This document shows, one piece after another, positions 29,129-38,134 of a stretch of 58,291 bases of DNA. Source of the stretch: an uncultured Allobaculum sp. (lineage in GTDB: Bacteria > Bacillota_I > Bacilli_A > Erysipelotrichales > Erysipelotrichaceae); NCBI GenBank assembly GCA_910579655.1, contig CAJTVE010000011.1, positions 1-58,291 on the forward strand. The letters are read 5' to 3'. Position 1 is the stretch's first letter; every line of letters begins with the position of its first letter. The position numbers and the translations under genes were made by a program. Below the pieces are notes generated by a model. It did no database searches. It was not told the DNA's origin and saw only the letters and a list, made by a program, of their open reading frames with translations.

Positions 29129-30043
29129 TCAGTTCAGCGATGGATACTGGCTTTTGAGCAGCAGCTTGCCCCATTCATCATAAGCCGAACGGACAAAGTG
29201 TTCGCCATCTGGTTCATAGACCGATGGATCAGATACAAGTGAGCTGGCATCTACATACGTCCACCCGTTGCGCTCACACATTTCTTTGACCTGGCGGTCA
29301 AAGTCAGCCGTTTTTTCATAGCCAGGATTGGCGGCGACGGCTGAAGGAGAAGCAGGGATGATAGAGCAGACAACAATTCTGGAGTTCGGGCTCTTTTCAA
29401 GCAGCTGCTTGATGTAGCTTTCGTACAGCTCTCCATAGCCATCAGGCCCATTTTCCATGCCGACATTGGCCAGGACATCATTAAGTCCATAGCACAGATA
29501 AATGACTTCTGGCTTGCGGGTGCCAATCGTTTCGGCAAATTCGGGGATCCGTTTGATCTGGGCGCCGATTTCGGCCAGTACGATGGAATCCGGCAATAAA
29601 TCATACGATTTAAACCCTTCAGCGCGCGAATCCCCTAAGATCACGGAGTTGTTGAACATCGGCCAGATGGAGGCAGTGTTGTTGTTAATGCTGTCGATTT
29701 CCTGATCGATTCGTGCTTGCTGATCCGCTGTTTTGCGTTCGTTGAGCTTGTTTTGAACATCATCCAGGTTTTTATTGGCCTGACTGCTCAGATAAGCCAG
29801 CCCCTCTTTTTTGCTTTGGGTGGAAGCAGAGCGCATTGCCCAGATGGTCACACCGGCAATCACCACGCAAAGCGCAGTGATCACAAGCAGACTGTTTTTA
29901 AAATTTAAGCTTTTTTTATGCGGTCCGGCTTCTTTCTGGGCTAAAGAGCCGGCCGGATTTTCTGAGGCGGCGAAAGCCTTGTTTGGCGTATCGAAAAACT
30001 GGGCGCTGCCAGGGCTTTGGTTGGTTTTCTTTTGGTTATTCAT
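29129..30043 (-). CDS. SGNH/GDSL-type esterase, membrane anchored
   Basis: 304 residues. A cytoplasmic N-terminus of about 45 residues, one membrane segment (about 50-68), a short coiled coil and then an SGNH hydrolase domain: nucleophile Ser in VILGDSRAEGF (block I), YGLNDV (block III) and the Asp/His pair in DGEHF (block V). It likely adds or removes acyl groups outside the cell together with the MBOAT/DHHW cluster downstream. The Shine-Dalgarno is weak (A-rich) but no better start exists. Confidence 0.87.
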   Translation of the reverse strand: MNNQKKTNQSPGSAQFFDTPNKAFAASENPAGSLAQKEAGPHKKSLNFKNSLLVITALCVVIAGVTIWAMRSASTQSKKEGLAYLSSQANKNLDDVQNKLNERKTADQQARIDQEIDSINNNTASIWPMFNNSVILGDSRAEGFKSYDLLPDSIVLAEIGAQIKRIPEFAETIGTRKPEVIYLCYGLNDVLANVGMENGPDGYGELYESYIKQLLEKSPNSRIVVCSIIPASPSAVAANPGYEKTADFDRQVKEMCERNGWTYVDASSLVSDPSVYEPDGEHFVRSAYDEWGKLLLKSQYPSLN

Positions 30044-30803
30044 AAAGTTTTTTTCATATTAAGATGACGGAATTCATTTCCTGTATTTTGCAGGCTCAGG
30101 AATAGCTTTCCACGCCGGCCTGAAACGATTGGATCTTCTTTTGTAAGAAGATGAAATCAGGATCAGTCCTGCCTGAATATCGTATCGAAAAGATATTAAG
30201 ATTTGCGAAGGAAATTCGAAACCATTTACATACGTACTCGGAATGCATGATTTGAAAGAGCTTCTCAGCTTTGATGGAACATGCAGCCAATCTGCCTGCT
30301 CGAAAGAAAAACGATATCCGATGGCTCATTTTCATCAAATGTTAACTGTTTAATATCATTTGCTTTGGGCTGTTGAAATCCAGAGCTGAAAGAGAAGGAT
30401 TTGTTTGCGGCTTTTCAAAATTTTCTGGTATCCAGGCTGTATCGCTTAGCGAAGATGAGACGAGGCCAGACAGGATTGGTAAGGCTTGTCCCAAATGGAA
30501 AAGGACAAAATATTCTCGTCGATTTTTATGCAGGAAAGAGCAGATCCTCTGTCCAAATAAAATATGGGAAATTTTTGGCTGACCATATTCAAGTATAGCT
30601 GTAAATTGCAAAAAATAATGTGATTGAAATCGGAGAATTTTCGCATCCAAAGACTTTTCTTTAAAGACCAGCAGTTCTGGCAAAATCAGAATGGACAGAG
30701 TCTGGCGGAAAGAAAAAGGTTCAGAAGACAAAAGGCGGCTTGCCAAAATGTTTCATGTTCATCCTGAAGTCTTCGTGGGCCTGTTTTTTCTGCCGGTTGG
30801 GCA
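30044..30803. other. About 760-nt intergenic region with a dispersed 23-nt repeat
   Basis: No supported gene; a 134-codon minus-strand frame (30342-30746) has no ribosome binding site. It holds copy 1 of a 23-nt sequence (30338-30360) that recurs exactly at 50149-50171. Confidence 0.45.
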
Positions 30804-30834
30804 TGAAAAAAAGCTGGAGGATATCTTCCAGCTT
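30804..30834 (-). terminator. Intrinsic terminator of the FMN-binding-like lipoprotein gene
   Basis: An 8-bp stem (30827-30834 with 30811-30818) followed on the minus strand by seven Ts. Confidence 0.85.
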
Positions 30835-30879
30835 CTGTGCAGTCTTGATTCATTTGTTTGTCTGATTGAATCAGATGGT

Positions 30880-31323
30880 TTACTTGCTGTTGGCTTCGTT
30901 TACAGCTTCCATGATCTGGCTGAGGTTGATGGTGCAGCCGGATTTAACATCTTCGTTTTCTGCATATCCATCAGAGTTCAGTTTAACGGAATCAATACCG
31001 TTATCAACCATGTACTGTTCCAGATATTCAATCTGTTCGTTCCATTCTTTACCGATGGGGGAAGCGGATTTCATGCCGTAGTCAGCACCTTTTTCTTTTT
31101 TGGAAGATCCGTCTTCAGTTGTCTGGTCGATCTGGATAGCAGTTACTTTGCCATCTTTTTTTGTAACAGTTGCAGAAATTTCTGTACCGTCTGCTTCTAC
31201 ATAGGCTGTGTTGCTTGTTTCACCGGCACCGGAAGCAGCACTGGATGCCTCAGAAGAGTTGGAAGAGCATCCTGCAAATAATAAACCGGCAACAGCCATT
31301 GCTGCGAAAATACGTTTGTTCAT
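30880..31323 (-). CDS. FMN-binding-domain-like lipoprotein
   Basis: 147 residues. A signal peptide with lipobox LLFAGC (lipidated Cys19), a Ser/Ala-rich linker, then one domain (about 40-140) resembling the FMN-binding repeat of PplA/cAD1-precursor lipoproteins: ATVTKKDGKVTAIQIDQ, KGADYGMKSASPIGKEWNEQ and the C-terminal DVKSGCTINL. In that family an SGAT/SGAS threonine or serine can carry FMN attached by ApbE; here the Ala is Cys but Thr131 remains. It may serve extracellular electron transfer or be a pheromone-type lipoprotein. GGGAGG precedes the start. ApbE is not in the window. Confidence 0.72.
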   Translation of the reverse strand: MNKRIFAAMAVAGLLFAGCSSNSSEASSAASGAGETSNTAYVEADGTEISATVTKKDGKVTAIQIDQTTEDGSSKKEKGADYGMKSASPIGKEWNEQIEYLEQYMVDNGIDSVKLNSDGYAENEDVKSGCTINLSQIMEAVNEANSK

Positions 31324-31355
31324 TGATAAACCTCCCTGAAACTAATTCATTTACC

Positions 31356-31372
31356 ATCAGATCTTATCTGAT
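31356..31372 (-). promoter_or_regulatory. Dyad in the lipoprotein gene upstream region
   Basis: ATCAGAT-ctt-ATCTGAT, a perfect 7-bp inverted repeat 33 nt before the start codon. It could be an operator or a small hairpin of the 5' leader. Confidence 0.4.
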
Positions 31373-31499
31373 TCATATGGGGATTGGAATCGGATTGACC
31401 ATTTGAGCACGGCTTTGCTGACAAATGACATGACTCGAAATAAATGGATTCGCTTTCAAAAAAGAACAAAAAGTACATTGATCGCGTTTTCATTGTTAC

Positions 31500-32108
31500 A
31501 TTTTTAAAAAATGCAGGTTTAGATGACATCTAAAGCAGAAATGGAAGAAAGACAACATTTGCAAAGAACACACGATGAAAATGGTTCTGAAAGCAAGAAA
31601 AGCATAGTTTCGAACAGCTTTTGTGACCTTTCTTTTTGAAAAACTTTGCTTGCACCAGCTCCAAAGAGGCAGCGCCGCACCAGAATTGAAAGCCGTCTGC
31701 TCGTACAGTCTGCTCGTACAGTCTGCTCGTACAGTCTGCTCACACCAGCAACAGAAAGATCGAGTGTTTCTGGAATTCCTCCAAGAATCCAGCACAAAAG
31801 CCGGGAAGATGCTTCTAAAACAGTCCAAAAGCTTTTTGCCGGAAATGAAAAAGGCAGCAGCGGCCATTCTGAATCATGAAATGGAGATCCACTTTCCAAA
31901 ATCCAGAAGGAAAAGCGCTGCTGCCTGAAATTGCTCTTGGCTGCATGGGTTTTCAGAAGAACTGCTGCCGGCAAATTTTGGCACAACAGGCGTTTTGGTT
32001 CAATCCTTTGGTTCAAAGCCTTGCTGCAGTTCGTCTTGCTTATTTCGTTTTGTGTTTTTAATTCGTTGATATTTCGTTGAGTACTGGCTTTTTCTTTGAA
32101 ACGCAGGA
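31500..32108. repeat. Non-coding region with a 13-nt tandem repeat and nested inverted repeats
   Basis: GTCTGCTCGTACA occurs three times in tandem (31695-31733) plus a partial fourth. Inverted repeats: AGGCAGCAGCG (31852-31862) with its complement at 31916-31926, and TTTGCCGG (31835-31842) with CCGGCAAA (31968-31975). The GGCAGCAG arm can also pair with 31962-31969. The long frames here are broken in meaning by the 13-nt unit and have no ribosome binding sites. Confidence 0.6.
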
Positions 32109-33752
32109 TTAAAGAACAGCAGTTTCAAGGACCTCTTCAAGAACGTGCTCATCTTCTTTTCGTTTTGCGTTTTCAAGACTGGCTTTGACAAGACCTGCGA
32201 ACAGGGGATGCGGGCGGTTTGGACGCGAACGGAATTCTGGATGGTACTGCACGCCGACATAGAAGGGGTGATCTGTATATTCGATGGCCTCAACTAAGGA
32301 GAAATCTGGACTGGTTCCAGAAATCTTCATCCCGTGTTCTTCGAATTCACGTCGATAGAGGTTGTTGAACTCATAGCGATGGCGGTGTCTTTCCCGGGTA
32401 TGGTCAGCCTGGTACAGATTATGGAGCAAGGTATTGTCATGGATGTAGCAGGGGTAAGCACCAAGGCGCATGGTGCCGCCTTTTTTGATTTCGTTGGACT
32501 GGTTGACCATGAAGTCGATGATTGGATGTTCACTCGTTTCGTCAAATTCAAAGGAGTTGGCATCCGCATATCCCAGGGCGTCGCGGGCAAAGGAGATTGC
32601 CGCAATCTGCATGCCAAGACAGATGCCAAGGTATGGAATCTTATGCGTCCGGGCATACCCGGCTGCTGCAATCATTCCTTCAATCCCCCGGCCGCCAAAG
32701 CCGCCGGGCACAATGATGCCATCAACATCCGCAAAGACTTCATCAAGATTGTCAAGATGCTCAGAGTCAATCCATTTGATGGTCAGATCGACGCCATTTT
32801 CAAACGAACCATGCGCAAGCGCTTCGGCTACCGACAGGTACGCATCGTGCAGCTGAACATATTTGCCCACCAGACCAATGGTGACTTTCTGGTTGGCTGA
32901 CTTGATCCGGCTAACGAGTTCTCGCCAGTCATTGAGATCAGGTTCACGGTAAGGCAGGCTGAGTTTGTCACAGACAACCTTGGCGATATCCTGGTCTTCA
33001 AGCATCAGAGGAACTTCATATAAAGATTCAAGCGTCCGATTTTCGAATACACTGGAAGGCTCTACGTTACAGAACAGGGAGATTTTGTCGAGAACTGATT
33101 TCGGGATCGTTTCGTCACAGCGCGCGATGATCAGATCCGGATGGATACCAAAGCTTTGCAGCTCTTTGACCGAGTGTTGCGTTGGTTTAGACTTAAATTC
33201 TTTGGAGCCGGAAATATAAGGAATGTAGGTGACATGGACAAACAGGCAGTTGCCGCGGCCTGCTTCCTGGGCAACCTGACGGATGCTTTCGAGGAATGGC
33301 TGGGATTCAATGTCACCGATCGTACCGCCAATTTCGGTGATGACGACATCAGCATTGGCGACCGTACCAGCGGACATGACAAAGTTTTTGATTTCATCCG
33401 TAATGTGCGGAATGACCTGGACAGTCTGGCCAAGGTATTTTCCTTCCCGTTCTTTGTTTAAGACGTTCCAGTACACCTTACCAGTGGTCAGGTTGGAATA
33501 CTGATGCAGATTTTCGTCAATAAAGCGTTCATAGTGGCCAAGGTCGAGATCTGCTTCCAGGCCATCATCGGTGACGAAAACTTCACCGTGCTGATATGGC
33601 GACATGGTGCCCGGATCGACGTTAATATAGGGATCCAGTTTCTGTGCAGTGACTTTATAGCCGCGTGCTTTGAGCAGACGGCCGATGGAGGCTGCGGTAA
33701 TTCCTTTTCCAAGGCCGGATACAACGCCTCCCGTTACAAAAATGTATTTCAT
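32109..33752 (-). CDS. pyrG: CTP synthase
   Basis: Amination of UTP to CTP using glutamine. The N-terminal synthetase domain starts KYIFVTGGVVSGLGKGITAAS with DPYINVDPGTMSPYQHGEVF, and the C-terminal class I glutaminase domain has GGFGGRG, the nucleophile Cys in YLGICLGMQ and the His/Glu pair in VGVQYHPEF. 547 residues, full length. AAGGGGTG precedes the ATG. A short leader of about 30 nt follows the promoter, so the pyrG attenuator known from bacilli is absent. It is transcribed alone. Confidence 0.98.
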   Translation of the reverse strand: MKYIFVTGGVVSGLGKGITAASIGRLLKARGYKVTAQKLDPYINVDPGTMSPYQHGEVFVTDDGLEADLDLGHYERFIDENLHQYSNLTTGKVYWNVLNKEREGKYLGQTVQVIPHITDEIKNFVMSAGTVANADVVITEIGGTIGDIESQPFLESIRQVAQEAGRGNCLFVHVTYIPYISGSKEFKSKPTQHSVKELQSFGIHPDLIIARCDETIPKSVLDKISLFCNVEPSSVFENRTLESLYEVPLMLEDQDIAKVVCDKLSLPYREPDLNDWRELVSRIKSANQKVTIGLVGKYVQLHDAYLSVAEALAHGSFENGVDLTIKWIDSEHLDNLDEVFADVDGIIVPGGFGGRGIEGMIAAAGYARTHKIPYLGICLGMQIAAISFARDALGYADANSFEFDETSEHPIIDFMVNQSNEIKKGGTMRLGAYPCYIHDNTLLHNLYQADHTRERHRHRYEFNNLYRREFEEHGMKISGTSPDFSLVEAIEYTDHPFYVGVQYHPEFRSRPNRPHPLFAGLVKASLENAKRKEDEHVLEEVLETAVL

Positions 33753-33784
33753 AGTTCACCCCTTCGATCAAAATTTATGACGTG

Positions 33785-33813
33785 ATTCTAGCGAGTTTGA
33801 AAACAACCGTCAA
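33785..33813 (-). promoter_or_regulatory. pyrG promoter
   Basis: On the minus strand TTGACG (33813-33808) and TAGAAT (33790-33785) are separated by exactly 17 bp, close to the sigma-A consensus, 33 nt before the pyrG start codon. Confidence 0.75.
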
Positions 33814-34391
33814 AATGATAGATCACGGTTTGGCTGATCGAAGAAAAAATGCCGGAAAACCTTGAAAAACATGGAAATCTTATAGAAGAAAGAGCTGTTT
33901 TCCTCCTCAGATCGATTCTGCCAGAAGCTCAAGATCCGCTCCTCTTATATATTCATATGTTTTTACTTGAAGATCTTCGTATTGGATCCATGCTGTACGA
34001 GTACGCTGTTTCAGCTTCCAGATCCATTCAAACAGCATTGATTCAGGATTTGTTCTTGAACCTCTGCTGTTTTTTATTCGTCTGGTGGAAAGGATCACCG
34101 CAAGGTAGAACCCTGAAAAGAATGATTTTGAAAAAACGTGGTGTTCCTTTTCAATAATCCTGCCGAAGACATTTCACATCCCTCAAACTGACAGGTAAAA
34201 TCTGTATTGAATTCAAGAAAAAAAGAAAGGTCTGACAGTCTGAAAACTGGATAGAAGAGAAGGCAGACAAAAGATCGAGAAAAGTTTAAACAGGTTTACT
34301 TTGGCTGCTGACTCTTACAGCCTAAAACCAGTAAATTTTGACAGGAATCAGGAAAACAGAGGATGTCAAAGAAGTGGAAAGGAAAGAGAGA
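33814..34391. other. Intergenic region between pyrG and the WYL regulator
   Basis: No convincing gene. A 102-codon plus-strand frame at 33849 has only an A-rich upstream sequence and no family resemblance. No strong hairpin was seen. Confidence 0.4.
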
Positions 34392-35339
34392 ATGAATCGA
34401 ACAGCAAACTGTATCCGGATGCTGATCCTTTTAAAAAGCCGGGGTCTTGTCAGCATTCGGGAACTGGCGCAGATTATCGGATGCAACGAGCGCAACATTC
34501 GGGAATACCGCAAAGATCTGGAAAAAGCCGGCTACTCCATTAAGGGCAGGCGCGGCGTTGGCGGCGGGTATGAACTTGACAGGACCACCCTGATTGCCCT
34601 GCCAGATCTGAACAGCCAGGAAATCGAAGCCCTGCGCAAGACCCGGGACTTCATCAGCTCTCAGACGGGCTTTCCCTTTACCAAAGAATCGCTGGCAGTC
34701 ATGGATCAGATCCTGTCGCAGACCGCTCATCCGCTGCAGGAGACCCCGATCTACTTTGTCGGTGAAAATGGCCAGCATCTTTCCGAGAAAGGAATGGTTC
34801 TGCTCAATACCATCCGCAAAGCCATGGTTGAAAACCAGACTTTGGAAATGAGCTATCTGTCCCGCGCCAATACCCAGCCTTTAACCCGCCTGGTCGATCC
34901 CTATGCGATTATCTGTATGGAAGGGCGCTGGTATTTCTGCGGGTTTGACCATCTGCATCAGGAATATCGCAACTACCGGATTTCCGAGCAGCGCATTGTG
35001 GAACTCTACTCTTCTTTCCATCATTTCACTCGTGATCCTGAGTTTCGACTTCGCGATCATATCGGCAAGACAACGATTGTCCCGACCGATACCGAGACCT
35101 ATGAAGTGGAAGTGCGCAAAGACCAGAAGCGCTTTTTTGAAGAAATCGACTGGGGCGATGAGTTCCAGGAGCTGGAAAGTAAGGGAGAATGGTGTCGATT
35201 CAGTTTTCAATCGAACAATCCCGAGCAGGTTATGCGATTATTGTATTCGATGAAAGCAAACGTCCGGCTTATGGCTCCATCAAGCCGCGTTGAACAATAT
35301 GTGAAGGGAATGAAAGACATCCTTGCCAACTACGAATAA
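34392..35339 (+). CDS. HTH-WYL transcriptional regulator
   Basis: About 315 residues. N-terminal winged helix (residues 1-65: MNRTANCIRMLILLKSRG, SIRELAQIIGCNERNIREY) as in DeoR-like regulators, then a WYL domain (about 140-215, with DPYAIICMEGRWYFCGFD) and a WCX C-terminal extension. WYL domains bind nucleic acids or small ligands and often control DNA-repair or defence genes. I chose the ATG at 34392 with AAGGAAAG upstream; the open frame reaches a TTG at 34338 without a site. It overlaps the DUF2779 gene by 17 nt, so the three-gene operon is probably regulated by it. Confidence 0.88.
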   Translation: MNRTANCIRMLILLKSRGLVSIRELAQIIGCNERNIREYRKDLEKAGYSIKGRRGVGGGYELDRTTLIALPDLNSQEIEALRKTRDFISSQTGFPFTKESLAVMDQILSQTAHPLQETPIYFVGENGQHLSEKGMVLLNTIRKAMVENQTLEMSYLSRANTQPLTRLVDPYAIICMEGRWYFCGFDHLHQEYRNYRISEQRIVELYSSFHHFTRDPEFRLRDHIGKTTIVPTDTETYEVEVRKDQKRFFEEIDWGDEFQELESKGEWCRFSFQSNNPEQVMRLLYSMKANVRLMAPSSRVEQYVKGMKDILANYE

Positions 35340-36828
35340 AAAAACAATCCATGCAAACGAACTGGCTGTCGCCATGCACTGCCCGCGCAAGGCTTTGCTT
35401 GCCCGAACGGAAACAATGCCGCCCCTGCTGCGGCCGGATCGGGCTGAATATCAGAAGATGTTAGATCTGCTTTTTGAGAAAGCTCACCTGCAGGAAGGCA
35501 AAGTCAACGATCCAACCGAGCGTTCCCTGGAAATTCTCGCGCAGGATGGCAAAGGGCGAAATCTTCGTTTTGAAGCCAAAGGGTTGCGAACGACAATCCC
35601 GGTGATGGTCAGAAAAGAAGATGGAACGTATAAAGCAATCTATCCAGTCTGCTCGACAGCGCCCAAAGAAAGCCTGCTCGATCTGCTCTGGATTGATCAG
35701 CAGATTGTAAAGCTTTGCGGTGTGACCATCAGTGAGCATGAATTTCTATACCTGAATAAAGCCTGTGTACGAAAAGAAGACGCAAAACCGGAAGATTTCT
35801 TCGCACTGCAGACCCATCTTAAAAAAATGCATGGCGGCTATCACCGCCAGAGCGCAGACGAGCAGATTGCCAGCCTCGAAACTTACATTACACCCGAAGA
35901 ACTGGTCGAACTGGCCTGGAAAGTTTTTCGCACCCCGCCTCAGGCGCAGGTGGCGCGCCATGTCAAAATGTGCACCTCGCCATCCAAGTGTCCATTTTAC
36001 AATGAGTGCTTCCAGGTGGAAGAACTTCCCGATCAGGCGGCAGCGCTGCTCAGCAGTTCATCCAATCGCAACGATTTTGATGAGCAGGGAATTTTTACCC
36101 TCGATCAGATCCCGGCCTCGATGATTGAAGGCACCAGCTTGCAGTATGCCCAGATTCAGGCGGCCAAAAGCTTGCAGGGGCTGTTCATGGATAAGCCAGC
36201 TTTGCAGGAATGGATGAATGATCTGGTCTATCCGATTACCTATCTTGATTTTGAATGGGATACCTTTGCGCTGGCTCCTTATGTGGGAATGAAGCCTTTT
36301 TCCGTGCTCTGTTTCCAGTATTCCATGCATATCGAACAGGAAAACGGCCGGCTGGAGCATTCCGTTTATTTTTCGACCGGCGACTGCCGTAAGGATTTCA
36401 TTGAACATCTGTTAGCCGAAATCCCGCCGTCAGGCAGTATCATGGTCTTTAATATGGAAGGGGCGGAAAAGCTGCGGCTGATGCAGCTGGCCGAACAGTT
36501 TCCGGCGTATCGCCAGCCGCTGGAAGCTTTGTGTGAGCGGATGGTCGATCTGTCCACACCGTTTGAAAACGGCTGCTACTATGATCTGCGCCAGCGGGGC
36601 AAAAGTTCGCTCAAAACGCTGCTGCCCCTGTTTTCGACCAAGGATGGGTATAAGCTGCTCGAGGTGCAGAATGGCATGGATGCCGTCTTTGCCTACCGCA
36701 AAGCTTCCCGCACTGAAGATGAAAACGAAAAAGAAGAAATCGCCCAGCAGATCTGTGATTACTGCTCCATGGATACCTTTGCGGAGCGGGAACTGTTTCT
36801 CGGGCTGAAAAAGAAACTGGAGGGCTGA
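35323..36828 (+). CDS. DUF2779 protein: Cas4-like plus RNase H-like nuclease
   Basis: 501 residues. The N-terminal part carries a Cys (ELAVAMHCPRKALL, about 12-26) and, near residues 219-230, a cluster CTSPSKCPFYNEC, an arrangement like the Fe-S cysteines of Cas4/AddB-type PD-(D/E)XK nucleases. The C-terminal half (about 300-495) is DUF2779, RNase H-like: YLDFEWDTFALAP, VFNMEGAEKLRL, MVDLSTPF, GKSSLKTLLP and YCSMDTFAERELF, consistent with DEDD-type catalytic acids. No ATG is suitable; I take the TTG at 35323, which overlaps the WYL gene. Biological role unknown; a repair or defence nuclease is an inference. Confidence 0.82.
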   Translation: MPTTNKKTIHANELAVAMHCPRKALLARTETMPPLLRPDRAEYQKMLDLLFEKAHLQEGKVNDPTERSLEILAQDGKGRNLRFEAKGLRTTIPVMVRKEDGTYKAIYPVCSTAPKESLLDLLWIDQQIVKLCGVTISEHEFLYLNKACVRKEDAKPEDFFALQTHLKKMHGGYHRQSADEQIASLETYITPEELVELAWKVFRTPPQAQVARHVKMCTSPSKCPFYNECFQVEELPDQAAALLSSSSNRNDFDEQGIFTLDQIPASMIEGTSLQYAQIQAAKSLQGLFMDKPALQEWMNDLVYPITYLDFEWDTFALAPYVGMKPFSVLCFQYSMHIEQENGRLEHSVYFSTGDCRKDFIEHLLAEIPPSGSIMVFNMEGAEKLRLMQLAEQFPAYRQPLEALCERMVDLSTPFENGCYYDLRQRGKSSLKTLLPLFSTKDGYKLLEVQNGMDAVFAYRKASRTEDENEKEEIAQQICDYCSMDTFAERELFLGLKKKLEG

Positions 36829-36829
36829 T

Positions 36830-37798
36830 ATGCCAAGTCTTGTTACCCATGCTTTATTCACGGAAGATGTCCTGCAAAAACTGCACAATCCGATGCTCAA
36901 TGCCCACCGTAAAGTCATGATTACCGGCGGACAGGGACCGGACTTTCTATTCTTCCATAACGCAACGTTTACCCATTTTTTTAAACCATCTCCAATCCGC
37001 AAATATGGAACAAAGTTTCATGCAGAGCATATCAATGATTTTTATGCCAGTGCTCTTTGGTCCATCCGCCGTGAGAAAGATCGAAAGATTCGTGAAGATA
37101 TGATTGCCTATGTCTGCGGCCATCTGTGCCATTGGGCTTTGGATTCCACCGCTCATCCGCTGATCTATTTTCGCACAGGCAACTGCAAAGGCCGCTCTTC
37201 CTGGGCTCATCACCGCTATGAGTCGTTGTTAGATGCAGCCATGCTCAAATATAAAAAGAATAAGACCATGGCCGACTACAATCCGGCCGTTGAATGCTTA
37301 AGTGATCAGCCGGATGTGGCCAGAGCGCTGGCCAGAGTCTATGTCCCGGCCATCGACAAAATTTATGGCGAACTGATTCCCGCCTATCATTTTGCCCAGG
37401 CTTTACAGGACTGGAAAACCATGCAGACCTATCTGTATGATCCTTCCAACCGTAAGAAGAAACTGGTGATCCCGCTGGAGAAAACGCTGGGGGTGGAATA
37501 TCTGACTTCAGGCTGTTCGATCCCGAATGCTGCCGAAGACAATATTGATGTCTGCAATCTGCTCCATAACGAATGGCTCAATCCAGCGAGCGGCCAGCCT
37601 TCCACGCAGTCCTTTTTCGATCTGTACGAGCAGGCGCAGCACAAGGCTGTAACAGCCATTACTCTCTTTTTGGACGCTTTACGCGATGAACATCAGACAT
37701 CAGCCTTCCTGGCTTATCTGGATGACCGCAACTATGAGATGGATGAACCTGGAAATCCAAAACCAGTCTACTTTGATCCGGTCGATCTGTCCCTATAG
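36830..37798 (+). CDS. Zinc-dependent phospholipase C family protein
   Basis: 322 residues, no signal peptide. The fold family is shown by His residues spread through the N-terminal two thirds: SLVTHALFTEDV (His7), GGQGPDFLFFHNATF (Asp38), a His pair in YVCGHLCHWALDSTAHP (about 94-110) and WAHHRYE. These match the zinc ligands of bacterial PLC/S1-P1-like proteins. The cytoplasmic location makes a phospholipase secreted for virulence unlikely. GGAGG sits 7 nt before the ATG, one base after the DUF2779 stop, so translation is coupled. Confidence 0.85.
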   Translation: MPSLVTHALFTEDVLQKLHNPMLNAHRKVMITGGQGPDFLFFHNATFTHFFKPSPIRKYGTKFHAEHINDFYASALWSIRREKDRKIREDMIAYVCGHLCHWALDSTAHPLIYFRTGNCKGRSSWAHHRYESLLDAAMLKYKKNKTMADYNPAVECLSDQPDVARALARVYVPAIDKIYGELIPAYHFAQALQDWKTMQTYLYDPSNRKKKLVIPLEKTLGVEYLTSGCSIPNAAEDNIDVCNLLHNEWLNPASGQPSTQSFFDLYEQAQHKAVTAITLFLDALRDEHQTSAFLAYLDDRNYEMDEPGNPKPVYFDPVDLSL

Positions 37799-37953
37799 CC
37801 AGAAACCTTTTTACAGCAGCCTTGACTCTGACAATCAAAATGGCTGCTTTGGCATTCTGAATGGCTGTTGCTCTGGGGATCAGAGTGGCTGTTGTCTGGC
37901 GTGTCGATCAAAAAACAAAGGCAGATTGACAATTTAAATTTGCAGTTTTGATC

Positions 37954-37980
37954 AGGCGGGCCAAAAAGCCTGCCTTTTTA
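37954..37980 (+). terminator. Intrinsic terminator of the WYL-DUF2779-phospholipase operon
   Basis: An 8-bp stem with one G-U pair (37954-37961 with 37968-37975) followed by five Ts. Confidence 0.85.
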
Positions 37981-38034
37981 AGCATTGCAGGCAGGATTTA
38001 TTGTTTTGAAAACCAAAATGGAGAATAGACAGGT

Positions 38035-38070
38035 ACACAACAGAGAGATACACAACAGACAGATACACAC
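38035..38070. repeat. 15-nt tandem repeat upstream of the GH3 gene
   Basis: ACACAACAGAGAGAT (38035-38049) and ACACAACAGACAGAT (38050-38064), then a partial third unit. It lies about 70 nt upstream of the GH3 start, in its leader or promoter region. The gap 37981-38134 has no gene. Confidence 0.6.
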
Positions 38071-38134
38071 ATGGAGAACAGAAACTTGATTCCAACGTCA
38101 AAGAATTCAGGCTTCAAAGAAGGGAAGGGATGTT

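Noticed and set aside
30342..30746. 134-codon minus-strand frame
   Set aside because: No ribosome binding site, no family resemblance, composition like random intergenic sequence.
31695..31742. CRISPR-like repeat
   Set aside because: The 13-nt units are directly tandem without spacers.
31519..32016. 165-codon minus-strand frame next to pyrG
   Set aside because: Runs through a 13-nt tandem repeat that shifts frame, has no Shine-Dalgarno and no recognisable domain.
33849..34157. 102-codon plus-strand frame
   Set aside because: Only A-rich sequence upstream and no plausible protein features.
37686..37937. 83-codon plus-strand frame with Cys-rich repeats (NGCFGIL, NGCCSGDQ, SGCC)
   Set aside because: It starts inside the phospholipase-like gene in another frame and has no ribosome binding site; the repeats reflect an imperfect DNA repeat after the stop.
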